Below, piece by piece: positions 18,030 to 28,406 of a stretch of 64,000 nucleotides of DNA. How positions within the stretch are numbered: the stretch's first letter is position 1; each line of letters begins with the position of its first letter. Under the pieces are notes generated by a model. It was given only the letters and a program-made list of their open reading frames with translations, was not told the DNA's origin and did not search any database. The position numbers were made by a program, and so were the translations under genes. Source of the stretch: Clostridium sp. D53t1_180928_C8 (GTDB lineage: Bacteria > Bacillota > Clostridia > Clostridiales > Clostridiaceae); contig NZ_JADPEL010000002.1 in NCBI RefSeq assembly GCF_015667795.1, positions 233,212 to 297,211 on the forward strand, in the 5' to 3' direction.

Positions 18030-18933
18030 AATTCAATGACCCCCTTTTAAATTTTCTTTTAAATAATTTTCCTATATATATAATCCAAGATGCAAAAATA
18101 TATATAGGATTTTTAGTAATATTTAAAATCCCTTTAAATCCTATCCCTTTTTCATAACAATAATGCAAATACGATTTTGTTCCATTTAAAAGCTTATGTT
18201 TTAGTGGAATTTGTTTATATGAAAGTAATTCTTTATAATATAAAGTACTTCCATTCCAACTCTCCATTATATTCTTATCTGAAGTATTAGTTAATCCACC
18301 ATCTAAATATTCACATATATAAATAACTTTATTTATATATCTTAACTTAAATCCTTTATCTGCTATTCTATTCCACACAACTGATTCTGTAACATATCTT
18401 TCACCTTCAAACTCAGGAAATTTATTTTCTTTTAAAATATCTGTTCTATATAGTTCAGCTTTGTCTCCTTCTATTCCATATCTATATCTATAACTTAAAG
18501 CATCTGTATCTATATAATTCCCTTCTGTTTTACTTCCAATTATACTACCGTCATTATAACCTCTTAATCCAGATATCCCTACAAAGCAATTTTTCCCTCT
18601 TACATTTTCCCATTGGTTCCATATATATTGCATAGTATCTTCTAGTATATAATCATCAGAATCAATAATCCAAAACAACTCACCTTTTGCATTATCTATT
18701 CCAACATTAATAGCAGTATGCTTTCCACCATTTTTCTTTTTAATATAATTTATATTAATTATATTTTCAGTAATAAATTTATTTACTATATCCTCAGTAT
18801 TATCACTACTACCATCATTAATTATAAGCCATTCAAATTTTTGAAATTTTTGACTTTTTAAACTCATATATAAATTTTCTAATAGATTAGCTCTATTATA
18901 TGTTGGAGTGCATACTGTTATTTTTATTTGCAT
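18016..18933 (-). CDS. Family 2 glycosyltransferase
   Basis: 305 residues. GT-A fold with V-C-T-P-T-Y-N-R-A at the N-terminus, I-I-N-D-G-S-S-D-N-T, K-K-N-G-G-K-H-T-A-I-N and the metal-binding I-D-S-D-D. It closely resembles the GT2 encoded at 29478 (same length and motif order), so the pair probably arose by duplication. Cytoplasmic; adds one sugar of the repeat unit; donor and acceptor unknown. Confidence 0.85.
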   Translation of the reverse strand: MQIKITVCTPTYNRANLLENLYMSLKSQKFQKFEWLIINDGSSDNTEDIVNKFITENIININYIKKKNGGKHTAINVGIDNAKGELFWIIDSDDYILEDTMQYIWNQWENVRGKNCFVGISGLRGYNDGSIIGSKTEGNYIDTDALSYRYRYGIEGDKAELYRTDILKENKFPEFEGERYVTESVVWNRIADKGFKLRYINKVIYICEYLDGGLTNTSDKNIMESWNGSTLYYKELLSYKQIPLKHKLLNGTKSYLHYCYEKGIGFKGILNITKNPIYIFASWIIYIGKLFKRKFKRGSLNYEDS

Positions 18934-18951
18934 TATTTAACACCTCATATA

Positions 18952-19488
18952 CTAATCATCATATCCAAAATCATTTTCTAATTCTCTTATCATAATATCC
19001 TTTTGTTCTTGCGTCTTATCATCTGAATATGTATCATAAACCCTTTTCTCCTTTAAATATCTTTTATGCTTATCCAAATAACTTTTAGTATCTCCTATTA
19101 TTCTTGCTGGATTTCCTACTACTACACTATTACTTGGTATATCTTTACTAATAACTGTTCCTGCACCAACTATAACATCGTTTCCTATTTTTACATTAGG
19201 TAATATTATACTGTTCCAGCCAATAAAAACTCTATTTCCTATTTTAACTTTACCAACTTTTGACTTTCCAAGACTTTTTTTCATACTTGCATCGTGAGCT
19301 AATATACTGCTATGAGTTATAGTAACATCATCTCCTATTTCAACTAACCAAGCATGTCCATAGTCTATATGACTATTTATTAGATTAAAATTATTTCCAT
19401 ACTTTAATCCCTTTTCTTTTAATATTTGTAATTCAGTTTTAGTATTTAATCGATACTTTATTCCATAATAAATTCTCTTTAATATCAT
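18952..19488 (-). CDS. Hexapeptide-repeat O-acetyltransferase
   Basis: 178 residues. Several left-handed beta-helix turns (I-G-N-R-V-F-I-G-W-N-S, I-G-N-D-V-I-V-G-A-G-T-V-I) end in the typical V-V-V-G-N-P-A-R-I-I. The catalytic His is likely in L-A-H-D-A-S-M. Such enzymes acetylate capsule sugars with acetyl-CoA. The acidic C-terminal tail is unusual but intact. Confidence 0.8.
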   Translation of the reverse strand: MILKRIYYGIKYRLNTKTELQILKEKGLKYGNNFNLINSHIDYGHAWLVEIGDDVTITHSSILAHDASMKKSLGKSKVGKVKIGNRVFIGWNSIILPNVKIGNDVIVGAGTVISKDIPSNSVVVGNPARIIGDTKSYLDKHKRYLKEKRVYDTYSDDKTQEQKDIMIRELENDFGYDD

Positions 19489-19491
19489 ATT

Positions 19492-20320
19492 TTATTCTCC
19501 AATATAATTATTTAACTTAAAATATTTATTAAACATAATATTTTTAATTGAACATACATTTTTTAAAAGTATAGCAGATACTATTAAAACTATTAAATAA
19601 ACTACTATTGTACTATGCTTACTGTTTTTTTACCTCTAAAATCATAATTACTTTCATATGTAACAAATACATCTCATAGGAATATAATTTTTAAAAATTA
19701 AGTATCTTACTATTAATTTAAATAATACTTAATATAATAGTCACCATTAAAATAAGAAATATACTAGCTATATTTACAAATATAATATCTATTAATGGTG
19801 TATAAAACTTCATTGAAATAAACTTAGTAATTAAAAAGCTTATAAATACTATCATAAAAACTACTTTTTTATTCTTATTTATAATAAATTCTATAGCTTC
19901 TTCTTTATTAGCATAAACAAAACCTATAAAAAACGTAATCGCAGTATCAATTTGCCACACTCCTAATCCCAGTAAATATACTCCAAATATATAAATAATT
20001 GTTGAAAGAAACATATAAATAATATTATTTTCATCAGAAAACCTAAAGCATAAGTAGAATATAATATAATATAAAATAACAATATAGTTTGTACAAACCA
20101 CAAAGTTGTATCTATTAATTTTATGCCTAAAAAATATAAAATTAACTCTAAAAAATTATACCTAAATCTCTGAAAATATCTAATAATAATACTAATTATA
20201 TTAACAATAAAAAAGGGTATATATAAATTCATCAATACCACTCACAACTTTATTTCTTTTTTTAATTGCCGTAATAATTATTATAGGCAAAATAATATAT
20301 GCTACTATATATATTCTCAT
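19492..20320 (-). pseudogene. Acyltransferase-3 family membrane protein, multiple frameshifts
   Basis: Pieces in different frames can be joined. The start is at 20318-20320 (M-R-I-Y-I-V-A-Y-I), directly after the GT4 gene. Then come T-T-L-W-F-V-Q-T-I-L-L-F-Y-I-I (frame 19963-20241), G-V-W-Q-I-D-T-A-I-T-F-F-I-G-F (19718-20101) and the signature S-Y-E-M-Y-L-L-H-M near 19655. The last piece ends at 19492-19494. L-W-F-x-Q-x-L-L and the late S-Y-E-x-Y-L-x-H motif are acyltransferase-3 features. At least three shifts; no full-length product is possible. Confidence 0.75.
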
Positions 20321-20352
20321 TAAACGCCTCTACTTTCTAATTAATATAAAAT

Positions 20353-21480
20353 CTATTTAATAACTTCTTCTATCTGACCGATAATATTCTTTATATTAAA
20401 ATGTAACGAACGTAATTTACATTCATCTATATATTTCTTAACAATATTCTTATCGCTAATTATTCGTCTTAACGCTTTATATAAATCAACATCATTATTT
20501 TCACAAATTATGCCACATTCGTTATCTCCAAATATTTCTCTCATTCCATTACAATTAGTCGTAATTACTGGCTTATATAAATTAATAGCTTCTAAAACTA
20601 CAGTACTATATCCTTCTACAAATGAAGAACATATTAAAATATCTGATTTAGACAAATACTTATATGGATTTGTTTGAAGCCCTACTAGTATTATTTCATT
20701 TTGTAAGTTATAACTATTAATCAAGCCTTTTAAATTTTCTTTTAGTTCTCCATCTCCAACTATTAATAATTCAAAATCAAACCCATCTTCCTTTAAATTT
20801 TTAAAAGCCCTAATTAATCTTTCATGGCCTTTTATAGGTGTTAATCTACCAATAGATATAAATCTCATTTTATCGCTTTTTCTCAAATCAATTTTCTCTC
20901 TTGATTTCTCTCTTATTTTTTTTATATCTATTGGATTATATTTAACATTAACCTTATCTTCTAAATTATGGATATTTTCAAAAGATTCTGCTACTGACTT
21001 TGAAACTGCTATAATTTCATCAAAACTTAAATATATATTTTTTTCATATTTTATACTATCTAAATTCATATTTTTAGTTCTATTTTTTGAATCTGTGTGT
21101 AGCCATGCTATTTTTTTTGATTTTTTATTAATTGATTTAGAAATAATATTAGTAGGTAACCCCTCTGAAAAGGCTATCTCTACATCATACTTATTTCCAA
21201 TAAAAATACGATGTATACACTTATTATTAAGTCTGTTTAATGCAATATTAAATAATCTATATAATAACCTACTACTATTATTACACATATACCTTATTTT
21301 TATATTATCATTAAAATAATTATCAAATTTTATATTTCTTGTATCATATATATTTTCTTTATAAACTAGCATTACCGTGATATTATACTTGCTTTTATCT
21401 AAATTATTTACTAAATCTATTAATACTTTTTCAGCTCCACCTACTGACATACAAGTTATCAAAAATACTATATTTTTCAT
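20353..21480 (-). CDS. Family 4 glycosyltransferase
   Basis: 375 residues, GT-B fold. N-terminal M-S-V-G-G-A-E-K-V-L glycine-rich loop, W-L-H-T-D in the middle, S-I-G-R-L-T-P-I-K-G-H-E-R-L, and the C-terminal E-x7-E motif (E-G-Y-S-T-V-V-L-E-A). Cytoplasmic retaining transferase acting on the lipid-linked repeat unit. The sugar is unknown. Confidence 0.88.
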   Translation of the reverse strand: MKNIVFLITCMSVGGAEKVLIDLVNNLDKSKYNITVMLVYKENIYDTRNIKFDNYFNDNIKIRYMCNNSSRLLYRLFNIALNRLNNKCIHRIFIGNKYDVEIAFSEGLPTNIISKSINKKSKKIAWLHTDSKNRTKNMNLDSIKYEKNIYLSFDEIIAVSKSVAESFENIHNLEDKVNVKYNPIDIKKIREKSREKIDLRKSDKMRFISIGRLTPIKGHERLIRAFKNLKEDGFDFELLIVGDGELKENLKGLINSYNLQNEIILVGLQTNPYKYLSKSDILICSSFVEGYSTVVLEAINLYKPVITTNCNGMREIFGDNECGIICENNDVDLYKALRRIISDKNIVKKYIDECKLRSLHFNIKNIIGQIEEVIK

Positions 21481-21508
21481 AATGCTATTTCTCCTATTGA
21501 TTCAATTA

Positions 21509-22339
21509 TTAATTAAATTCATATATAATTTGACTTTTATATTCTTCATTTGTTAAGCATTTTATGTTATCATTTAATAATTTGTTTTTCTTTGCATATT
21601 TAATAAATTCATTATATTCGAGCTGTATATGTCCTATATCTAAAGCTCTAATTCCTTTTTTAGCTAAATCATATGCAAGTATAGTAGCAGTTGGCCCTAA
21701 AGATAATAGTACCAATTTATTTTTACAATGTTTTATAATTGATTCTAATATTTCTTCATATCTATCATATGCATCCTTTGATGGTGCAATTATTCTGTCT
21801 ATGCTATTACTATTATTAAATAAATCATTATTAATCCCTAACTTACTTTCTTTTCCTTCAATTAAAAGTATATCTTTATTGCTCCATATATCTTTAAATC
21901 TATTAAACCATCTAATTGAATTATCTTTATCTTCATAATCTATAAATAACCTAGTCATACTAGCATTACAATATATCTTTTTGGAGTTACATAATTTGTT
22001 CCAATGCATTCTACCAGTATCCATATTTTGATTCCAAAAATCTGTTGCTTTCTTGTTGTAACCTTTTGTATTTTTTATTGCTACTGGTATTCCTATAATT
22101 ATATTATTATCATCACTCATTAAAATTTCTTTTAATCTTTGTGCCAATTGAGCGTCATATTTTTGAAAGTTAATATATCCTCCTAAAATAATAGACATTT
22201 CACCATCACCATATCTTACTAATGATTTATTAGTAGTTACTATTTCATTTATTGATTTATCATTATTTAATATATTAAGATTAATAAAATATTTTAAAAA
22301 TCTATTATAGGTATATACCATATATGTCTTTAATTTCAT
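21509..22339 (-). CDS. GT-D fold glycosyltransferase (DUF1792-like)
   Basis: 276 residues. The signature S-L-V-R-Y-G-D-G-E-M near residue 40 and the late L-V-L-L-S-L-G-P-T-A-T-I-L-A-Y-D-L-A element match the GT-D (DUF1792) fold first described for streptococcal serine-rich adhesin glycosylation. D-x-E in the R-Y-G-D-G-E motif is the metal/UDP site. Within this locus it probably adds one sugar of the capsule repeat. Confidence 0.8.
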   Translation of the reverse strand: MKLKTYMVYTYNRFLKYFINLNILNNDKSINEIVTTNKSLVRYGDGEMSIILGGYINFQKYDAQLAQRLKEILMSDDNNIIIGIPVAIKNTKGYNKKATDFWNQNMDTGRMHWNKLCNSKKIYCNASMTRLFIDYEDKDNSIRWFNRFKDIWSNKDILLIEGKESKLGINNDLFNNSNSIDRIIAPSKDAYDRYEEILESIIKHCKNKLVLLSLGPTATILAYDLAKKGIRALDIGHIQLEYNEFIKYAKKNKLLNDNIKCLTNEEYKSQIIYEFN

Positions 22340-22358
22340 ATACCTTTTCCTCTCTTAC

Positions 22359-23552
22359 CTATTCTTTTATTAACTCATAAAATTTTAATATTTCATCTTC
22401 ATTGCCTAAATGTAATAAAGATAAATTTTTTATTAACTCTTTTCTAAGTTTCTCATTATTTATTAAATTTTCTAACCCTAAACTTATGTCCTTAAAATTC
22501 ATTTCAGTTATTATTCCTGTTTTATAATCTTCTATTTGATCATAAACAGTAGAAAAATTAGTTACTAATATTGGCTTACATAGAATTTTAGCTTCATCTA
22601 TTGCAACAGATTTACCTTCATATCTTGATGGTTGTGCATAAATGTCACAATTCTTTAAATATTTATAGGGATTATTTCTTAACCCTAAAAGATTAAATAC
22701 TCCCGTTAAATTATTTTTTTGAATTGCCTCTTCTAATTTATTTTTTTCTATGCCAGCTCCAATTACATTCCAGCATATATCATATCCTTTATTAATTAAA
22801 TCATTACATGCTTCAATAGCCATATCAAATCCTTTTTGTTCATGTAGCCTACCTATAGAAAGAATATTTATTTTATTATTTGGACTCTTAGAGCTCTCTA
22901 AAGCTTCATTTGCTAAATTTTCTATTGATTTTTTAGATACAATATTATAAATTAATTTGACTTTTTCCTCTTGATTAGGAAACTCTTCTCTTAAAACACT
23001 TTCGCATTCTTCAGAAACTGTAACTAAATAATTTGCTTTTTTGAAATAGCTTAAATCAAACTCTTTATCCAAATTTAATTTTCTGTAATCATTATGTATC
23101 CATAAAATTTTCTTTTTAGCTTGTACACAGTCTACACATATATAATTTGATGTTTTTTCTAAATATCCAATTGCAATATCGTATTCTTTATTTAAATATC
23201 CAATAGCATTTCTTAAATATTTCCATGAATACTGCTCTGCTTTTCCAATATTATAATTACCTCTATTTTTTATACAAAACATTAATCTACTATAGGCTAA
23301 TTTAAATTTCCCCTTTGATAAATATTTAAAAATTGATTTTGTTAAGCCTTCATTAAATATTACTATATCCTTAGGCATAGTAAGAATGTTGACTTCCTTA
23401 GGTATAAAATTCATAAATAATCCATCTTGCTTTAGTAAAAATAAATCTACATTATATTTATCAAAATCTATTTGAGATAATAAGTTAATTAAACTCTTTT
23501 CTCCACCCCCAGCACCTAAACCTGGTATAATAAACAAAATATCTTTTTTCAT
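22359..23552 (-). CDS. Family 4 glycosyltransferase
   Basis: 397 residues. G-L-G-A-G-G-G-E-K-S-L N-terminal loop, L-W-I-H-N-D-Y, L-S-I-G-R-L-H-E-Q-K-G-F-D and E-G-K-S-V-A-I-D-E-A (E-x7-E). Similar in length and motif wording to the GT4 encoded from 26992, suggesting duplication within the locus. Confidence 0.88.
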   Translation of the reverse strand: MKKDILFIIPGLGAGGGEKSLINLLSQIDFDKYNVDLFLLKQDGLFMNFIPKEVNILTMPKDIVIFNEGLTKSIFKYLSKGKFKLAYSRLMFCIKNRGNYNIGKAEQYSWKYLRNAIGYLNKEYDIAIGYLEKTSNYICVDCVQAKKKILWIHNDYRKLNLDKEFDLSYFKKANYLVTVSEECESVLREEFPNQEEKVKLIYNIVSKKSIENLANEALESSKSPNNKINILSIGRLHEQKGFDMAIEACNDLINKGYDICWNVIGAGIEKNKLEEAIQKNNLTGVFNLLGLRNNPYKYLKNCDIYAQPSRYEGKSVAIDEAKILCKPILVTNFSTVYDQIEDYKTGIITEMNFKDISLGLENLINNEKLRKELIKNLSLLHLGNEDEILKFYELIKE

Positions 23553-23563
23553 AGTGTCTCCTA

Positions 23564-24724
23564 TTAATTAAATAATCCATTTACATATTCAGCACTCTTA
23601 TATGACATTTTCTTTATTTCTGGAATTTTCTTCTCTAAAGTCATTCTTATTTTATCTTCATCTCTTAAAAGCTCATCAAATCCATTAGTTAGTTTTTCCT
23701 TACTTGAAATATCATTAATACCTAAAACAAGTTTTTCTTCTCCAAATAAATCTTTAGCTATTCCCCTTGATTTAATACTATATCCAAGTACCATTGTTGG
23801 AACATGATTTGAATAAGCAGCTATAGTAGCATGCGTTCTAGCTCCTATAAAACATCTCATTCTTGCAATATATCCCTTATATTGAATTGCAGTTAAATTA
23901 TTAGGCAATAAAACTATTCTATTCGTATTTTTAAACTTATCATATAATTTTTTTAGCAATTCTGAATCATCATTTCCTTCGTCTATAACATGTGGTGTTA
24001 AAGCAATTACTGATTCTGTTGTGTCTAATATATGCTTAATTAATTCTACTGTAGCTTCCATAGCCTTTGGATTTCTTTCTAATACTAATGGACTGAAATT
24101 TAATCCTACTGTATCTCCTTCCTTCCAACCTTTAGGTAATGATAATTCTTCTTTAACCATAGTAAATGCTGGATCTGCCACTAATCTAACATTATTTAGT
24201 CCCTTAGACTTTAACATATCATAACTTAAGGATTCTCTAGCTAATATTAAATCAAATGTTTTTAAATCATCTAATTTTTTAGCTGTCATATCTTCTTCTC
24301 CAATAGAACATGCCCATAGTACTAACTTCTTACCTTTTTTCTTAACATTTTTATCAATTGTATAAAGCCATTGCTCCTCGCCATAACAATAATTATCTCC
24401 TCCAATAGAAAGGCATACATCAACATCATCAATTTTATCAACTGTTGCTTTATGAATTTGAGTTTGTGCATATTCTTCTGATTTATTTAACTTTAACTCT
24501 AAAAGCATTCTTACCTTTTCTATAAATGAAGGTTTAATCGCTCTTGGTGATGCATCAATAAAATTATCTACATCTTTTATTATTTTATCTGTTTCTGGCC
24601 TCCATGAAGCTAATTCAACATATGAATTTGGAATTATATCCTTTATTATTTTACTGCTTGATCTAACTATTGCTTCACAACCTCTATTTAAACTTCCATT
24701 ATGTGCAAACATTAATATTTTCAT
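23564..24724 (-). CDS. Polysaccharide pyruvyl transferase family protein
   Basis: 386 residues, GT-B-like fold of the CsaB/WcaK family. N-terminal G-S-L-N-R-G-C-E-A-I (nucleotide-loop analogue), S-I-G-G-D-N-Y, and the C-terminal R-T-H-A-T-I-A-A-Y-S block with its conserved Arg-x-His. It transfers pyruvate from phosphoenolpyruvate to a sugar as a ketal, giving the capsule a negative charge. Substrate sugar unknown. Confidence 0.85.
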   Translation of the reverse strand: MKILMFAHNGSLNRGCEAIVRSSSKIIKDIIPNSYVELASWRPETDKIIKDVDNFIDASPRAIKPSFIEKVRMLLELKLNKSEEYAQTQIHKATVDKIDDVDVCLSIGGDNYCYGEEQWLYTIDKNVKKKGKKLVLWACSIGEEDMTAKKLDDLKTFDLILARESLSYDMLKSKGLNNVRLVADPAFTMVKEELSLPKGWKEGDTVGLNFSPLVLERNPKAMEATVELIKHILDTTESVIALTPHVIDEGNDDSELLKKLYDKFKNTNRIVLLPNNLTAIQYKGYIARMRCFIGARTHATIAAYSNHVPTMVLGYSIKSRGIAKDLFGEEKLVLGINDISSKEKLTNGFDELLRDEDKIRMTLEKKIPEIKKMSYKSAEYVNGLFN

Positions 24725-24746
24725 AATTTACTCCCCCCTATTTATG

Positions 24747-25775
24747 CTATTTATTTTTTAGTCTACTATATAATGTTGAAAGAAAAATTCCTGATGTTAT
24801 ACCTTTTTCAATACACATAAGTACTGTTTTATCATATCTACCTTTTCCTTCATATATATCACTTTTATATACTTTAAAAGCTTCTTCAACTTCTTTTGTT
24901 TTAATCATATTTCTTACATATTTATATCTTTTACTTAACTTTAAATCATTACTTGCATTAAAATATAAATAAGTATAACTTAATACACTGTTTATAAATT
25001 TTTTAACTCTTAGCTTCTCTATTAACTCTTTATCAATATCCCATTGATTTATCTCTTTAATATTTTCCTTATAAACTTGTAATGTTCTCTTAAAATAATC
25101 CTTATTTGAAATATTTCTTGTTACACTTCCCTCAACCTCTCTATATAAATAGCCACAATAATCTATATAGATTGCAGAATTAGAATATGTAAATATAGAC
25201 ATATTAAATCTACCATCTTCCCCTAGCGCAATTCCTACAGGAAATTTTATGTTTTTTTCTTTAATTATTTCATTTCTGAATAGCTTATTGCATACAGAAT
25301 TAAAAGAATCATTTTGTATAAGAAAAGTATAAATATTATTTTTAATATACTCCTTATTTAGTGGAACATTTAATTTAAAAGGAAAATTTATTATTGCTTC
25401 ATTGCTCATATCAGTTCTCCAATTTGATATGACTATATCAACATCATTATCTTTTGCAGATTTATATAATACTTCATAATAGTCTCTATCTACCATATCA
25501 TCTCCATCAATAAATCCAATAAACTCACCTTTAGCAATAGATACTCCAGAATTTCTTGCTACGCTAACACCTTGATTTTTTTGTGATATAACTTTTATCC
25601 TATTATCTAATTTTTCGTATTTCTTTATAATATCGTAACTTTTATCACTTGACCCATCATTTACAAATATAAATTCACATTTTTTTAAGCTTTGATTTAA
25701 AAGTGATTCGATACATTCTTTTATATACTTTTCACAGTTATATACTGGTATTATTACTGATACTTTTATATCCAT
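24747..25775 (-). CDS. Family 2 glycosyltransferase
   Basis: 342 residues. V-S-V-I-I-P-V-Y-N-C-E-K-Y, V-N-D-G-S-S-D-K-S, G-V-S-V-A-R-N-S-G and the metal site F-I-D-G-D-D-M-V. A helical C-terminal ~100 residues completes a typical capsule GT2. Confidence 0.88.
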   Translation of the reverse strand: MDIKVSVIIPVYNCEKYIKECIESLLNQSLKKCEFIFVNDGSSDKSYDIIKKYEKLDNRIKVISQKNQGVSVARNSGVSIAKGEFIGFIDGDDMVDRDYYEVLYKSAKDNDVDIVISNWRTDMSNEAIINFPFKLNVPLNKEYIKNNIYTFLIQNDSFNSVCNKLFRNEIIKEKNIKFPVGIALGEDGRFNMSIFTYSNSAIYIDYCGYLYREVEGSVTRNISNKDYFKRTLQVYKENIKEINQWDIDKELIEKLRVKKFINSVLSYTYLYFNASNDLKLSKRYKYVRNMIKTKEVEEAFKVYKSDIYEGKGRYDKTVLMCIEKGITSGIFLSTLYSRLKNK

Positions 25776-25795
25776 TTATAACCTCTTATTAAATA

Positions 25796-26992
25796 TTAAT
25801 TATTCATTAATTTATATATCTTTTCTAATTCACTACCATTTTCAAAATTGATATTTATACAAGTATTAGAAAAACCTTTTCTAGTATTAGTATTTATATA
25901 TAACTCTTCTATTCCATCAGCTATACCTCTAGGACCTAATTCACATATATAACCATCAATTCCATTTCTAATTTGACTTTTAGCTGTTGGATAATTAGTT
26001 ATTAATACAGGTTTACTTAATATTTGCGCCTCAGTAACAGTTACAGCCTTGCCTTCATACCTAGAAGGTTGTACATATAAATCACACTTTTTCATATAGG
26101 GATATGGATTTGTTTTTTTTCCTAATAATATAAAACTATCATTAAGATTATTTTCTTTAATTAGCTTTCTTATATTTTCTTCATCTCCACCATATCCAAC
26201 TACATTCCACTTAATATTTGTTAATCCTCTATCATGGAGTATTTTTAATGCTCTCACAGCATTGTCAATACCTTTAGCTGGCGAAAACCTAGCTACAGAT
26301 AGTAAGTTAAACTCACCTTCTTTTGTATAAAAATCATTGATTTCCTCTTTAGCCATATTTTTTATAAAATTTACAGCAGTAATATTTTCTAAAACCTTAA
26401 CTTTATTCTTTAAACTTCCATATTTATTTAAAAATGAATTTTTACACTCCTCTGATACAGCAAAGATACAATCATATTTATCCCATATCTTTAAATCTTC
26501 ATCTATATATGTATCAAGTTTAGAATAATCTGTATGAATCCATGCTACCTTCTTCTTTGCATTCACCTTTTCTGCCACAAAATAATGAGGCCATAAATAG
26601 CTTATAGCTAGGTCATACTCCTTATCTAAGTTAGGTAAAAAGTTAATTGCATACTTCCACATTAATTGCATTTGAACATATGAAGATTCACTTAAATTAA
26701 ATTTATTAGCAATTTTAGTACAATTATTACGCGCCATTAATCTAGTTAATCCTAATAAAAATTGCTTATCTTTAAAAGTTTGTCCTATAGATTTCCTAAA
26801 AGTAGAGTACTTTTTGTTTTCTTCTAATAAATTAACTTTATTAGATATCAAGTTCATAAAATCACCCGTATGACTATATAACATTAAATCAACATTATTG
26901 TTATCATAATCAAAACTATCTAACATGCTTAATAAGCTTCTTTCTACACCACCTATTTCCATATCAAAAGATGCAATTAATACGTCCTTCAA
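25796..26992 (-). CDS. Family 4 glycosyltransferase (TTG start)
   Basis: About 398 residues. M-E-I-G-G-V-E-R-S-L-L loop, W-I-H-T-D-Y, S-V-A-R-F-S-P-A-K-G-I-D and E-G-K-A-V-T-V-T-E-A. I start it at a TTG (26990-26992) because GGAGG lies eight bases before it. The longer frame would start at a GTG inside the ribosome site region (27010) and overlap the upstream acetyltransferase by a few bases. Confidence 0.85.
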   Translation of the reverse strand: MKDVLIASFDMEIGGVERSLLSMLDSFDYDNNNVDLMLYSHTGDFMNLISNKVNLLEENKKYSTFRKSIGQTFKDKQFLLGLTRLMARNNCTKIANKFNLSESSYVQMQLMWKYAINFLPNLDKEYDLAISYLWPHYFVAEKVNAKKKVAWIHTDYSKLDTYIDEDLKIWDKYDCIFAVSEECKNSFLNKYGSLKNKVKVLENITAVNFIKNMAKEEINDFYTKEGEFNLLSVARFSPAKGIDNAVRALKILHDRGLTNIKWNVVGYGGDEENIRKLIKENNLNDSFILLGKKTNPYPYMKKCDLYVQPSRYEGKAVTVTEAQILSKPVLITNYPTAKSQIRNGIDGYICELGPRGIADGIEELYINTNTRKGFSNTCININFENGSELEKIYKLMNN

Positions 26993-27006
26993 ACTTTTTA
27001 CCTCCT

Positions 27007-27612
27007 TCACTTTTTATATTGAATTAATATTTTTTCTCTTTTATCTACAAAAACTGTATTAGCTGGAACTTCACCTTTAACTACACTTCCTGCTGCAATT
27101 ACAGCATTATCACCAATTACTGTATTTCTCAAAATAACTGAATTAGCTCCAATCCAAACATTTTTTCCAATTATAACTTCACCTTTTAACATCCTATCTT
27201 CTGATTTTCCCCTAAAATTATGATCATTATCATTTATAGAAACATTAGGTCCTATTTTTGTGTATTCATCTATTGTTATTTTATTAATACAATTAATACT
27301 ACAATTATCATTAATAAAAACTTTATCTCCTATATAAATTTCTCCATTATGATCTATCCTTATGGTTCCATTTCTTCTTATAAAAACAAATGGTTTTATT
27401 ATTATTTTTGAATTTTTACTAAAAATATCAAACTTTGTTCTAGCTTGCACTGAAAATATTCCACCACTTATATTTTTAAAATAAAATATTTTATATTTTA
27501 TTCCTCTAAATATTGCTCCTAGATTTGATAAATACATAACAAAAAAATGATAACCCCCTCTTTGTCTGCATTCATTTATTAAAACGTTAATTGCTCTTTT
27601 TAACTTTGCCAT
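27007..27612 (-). CDS. Hexapeptide-repeat acyltransferase
   Basis: 201 residues. Beta-helix turns from I-R-I-D-H-N-G-E-I-Y-I-G-D-K to I-G-K-N-V-W-I-G-A-N-S-V-I and I-A-A-G-S-V-V. The likely catalytic His is in N-D-N-D-H-N-F. Similar to NodL/LacA/MAA-type sugar O-acetyltransferases. One of three intact acyltransferases that could decorate the capsule. Confidence 0.82.
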   Translation of the reverse strand: MAKLKRAINVLINECRQRGGYHFFVMYLSNLGAIFRGIKYKIFYFKNISGGIFSVQARTKFDIFSKNSKIIIKPFVFIRRNGTIRIDHNGEIYIGDKVFINDNCSINCINKITIDEYTKIGPNVSINDNDHNFRGKSEDRMLKGEVIIGKNVWIGANSVILRNTVIGDNAVIAAGSVVKGEVPANTVFVDKREKILIQYKK

Positions 27613-27629
27613 ATAAGTCGCTCCTATGC

Positions 27630-28367
27630 TTATCTAATTATTAACTTTCTTAGCTTAACTACATTATTGCCACCAATAATTCTAGCAACTGTCTTTTTAA
27701 TAGTTCCTTTAATTCTTGTTGTTAATGGTAACCAACTTTTATAAAAATGATGTATCGCATAAGTATTTTCACTTTTTTTACTATAGCAATTTATATAATC
27801 ATATGGTGAAAAATACTCTTGAGGATAAAAAACTGCTAATCCATCTATTCTTTGATAAGTTCCATCTAGCATAACACCTAACTCTTTAATAATATTACTA
27901 ACTATATAAACATTAGTTGTTGTATCAATATCACCATTTTCCTTTATAAAACTTTTATTTTCATATAAATCTAAAAATCTCTTTATTAATTTATTTCTCT
28001 TTTTAGCTCCTATTGTACTAGTTGCTATAAAATTTTTTTCTTCAAACCCCCAAAATGATTCATTATTTAATATTTCTTCACTAAATTCTTTACACACCTC
28101 TACATCTGTATCTAAGTAAATTCCACCATAATTATATATAGCATAAACTCTAACATAATCACTTACAAACGCATACTTTCCTTCCTCATATGCTTCCTTT
28201 ACAAATTTATTTGAATTTATATCAAATATATCCTCATTCCATTCTTTTATCTCATAATCAATTAAAATCTCTTTCCAGCTTTTTATACATTTTTTTATTA
28301 AATCTGGTTTTTCCTTTTTTCCAAACCAACAATAATGTATTACTTTAGGTATTCTATCATCTCTCAT
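27630..28367 (-). CDS. Capsular glycosyltransferase with DXD motif (GT32-like)
   Basis: 245 residues. Opens R-I-P-K-V-I-H-Y-C-W-F-G and carries Y-A-F-V-S-D-Y-V-R followed by N-Y-G-G-I-Y-L-D-T-D-V-E, the sugar-DXD block of the Gly_transf_sug/OCH1 family. It transfers hexoses in many Gram-positive capsule loci. Basic C-terminus, possibly membrane-associated. Confidence 0.85.
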   Translation of the reverse strand: MRDDRIPKVIHYCWFGKKEKPDLIKKCIKSWKEILIDYEIKEWNEDIFDINSNKFVKEAYEEGKYAFVSDYVRVYAIYNYGGIYLDTDVEVCKEFSEEILNNESFWGFEEKNFIATSTIGAKKRNKLIKRFLDLYENKSFIKENGDIDTTTNVYIVSNIIKELGVMLDGTYQRIDGLAVFYPQEYFSPYDYINCYSKKSENTYAIHHFYKSWLPLTTRIKGTIKKTVARIIGGNNVVKLRKLIIR

Positions 28368-28406
28368 AGTGGATTCTCACCTTCCTATATCCTATATATT
28401 TTTATT

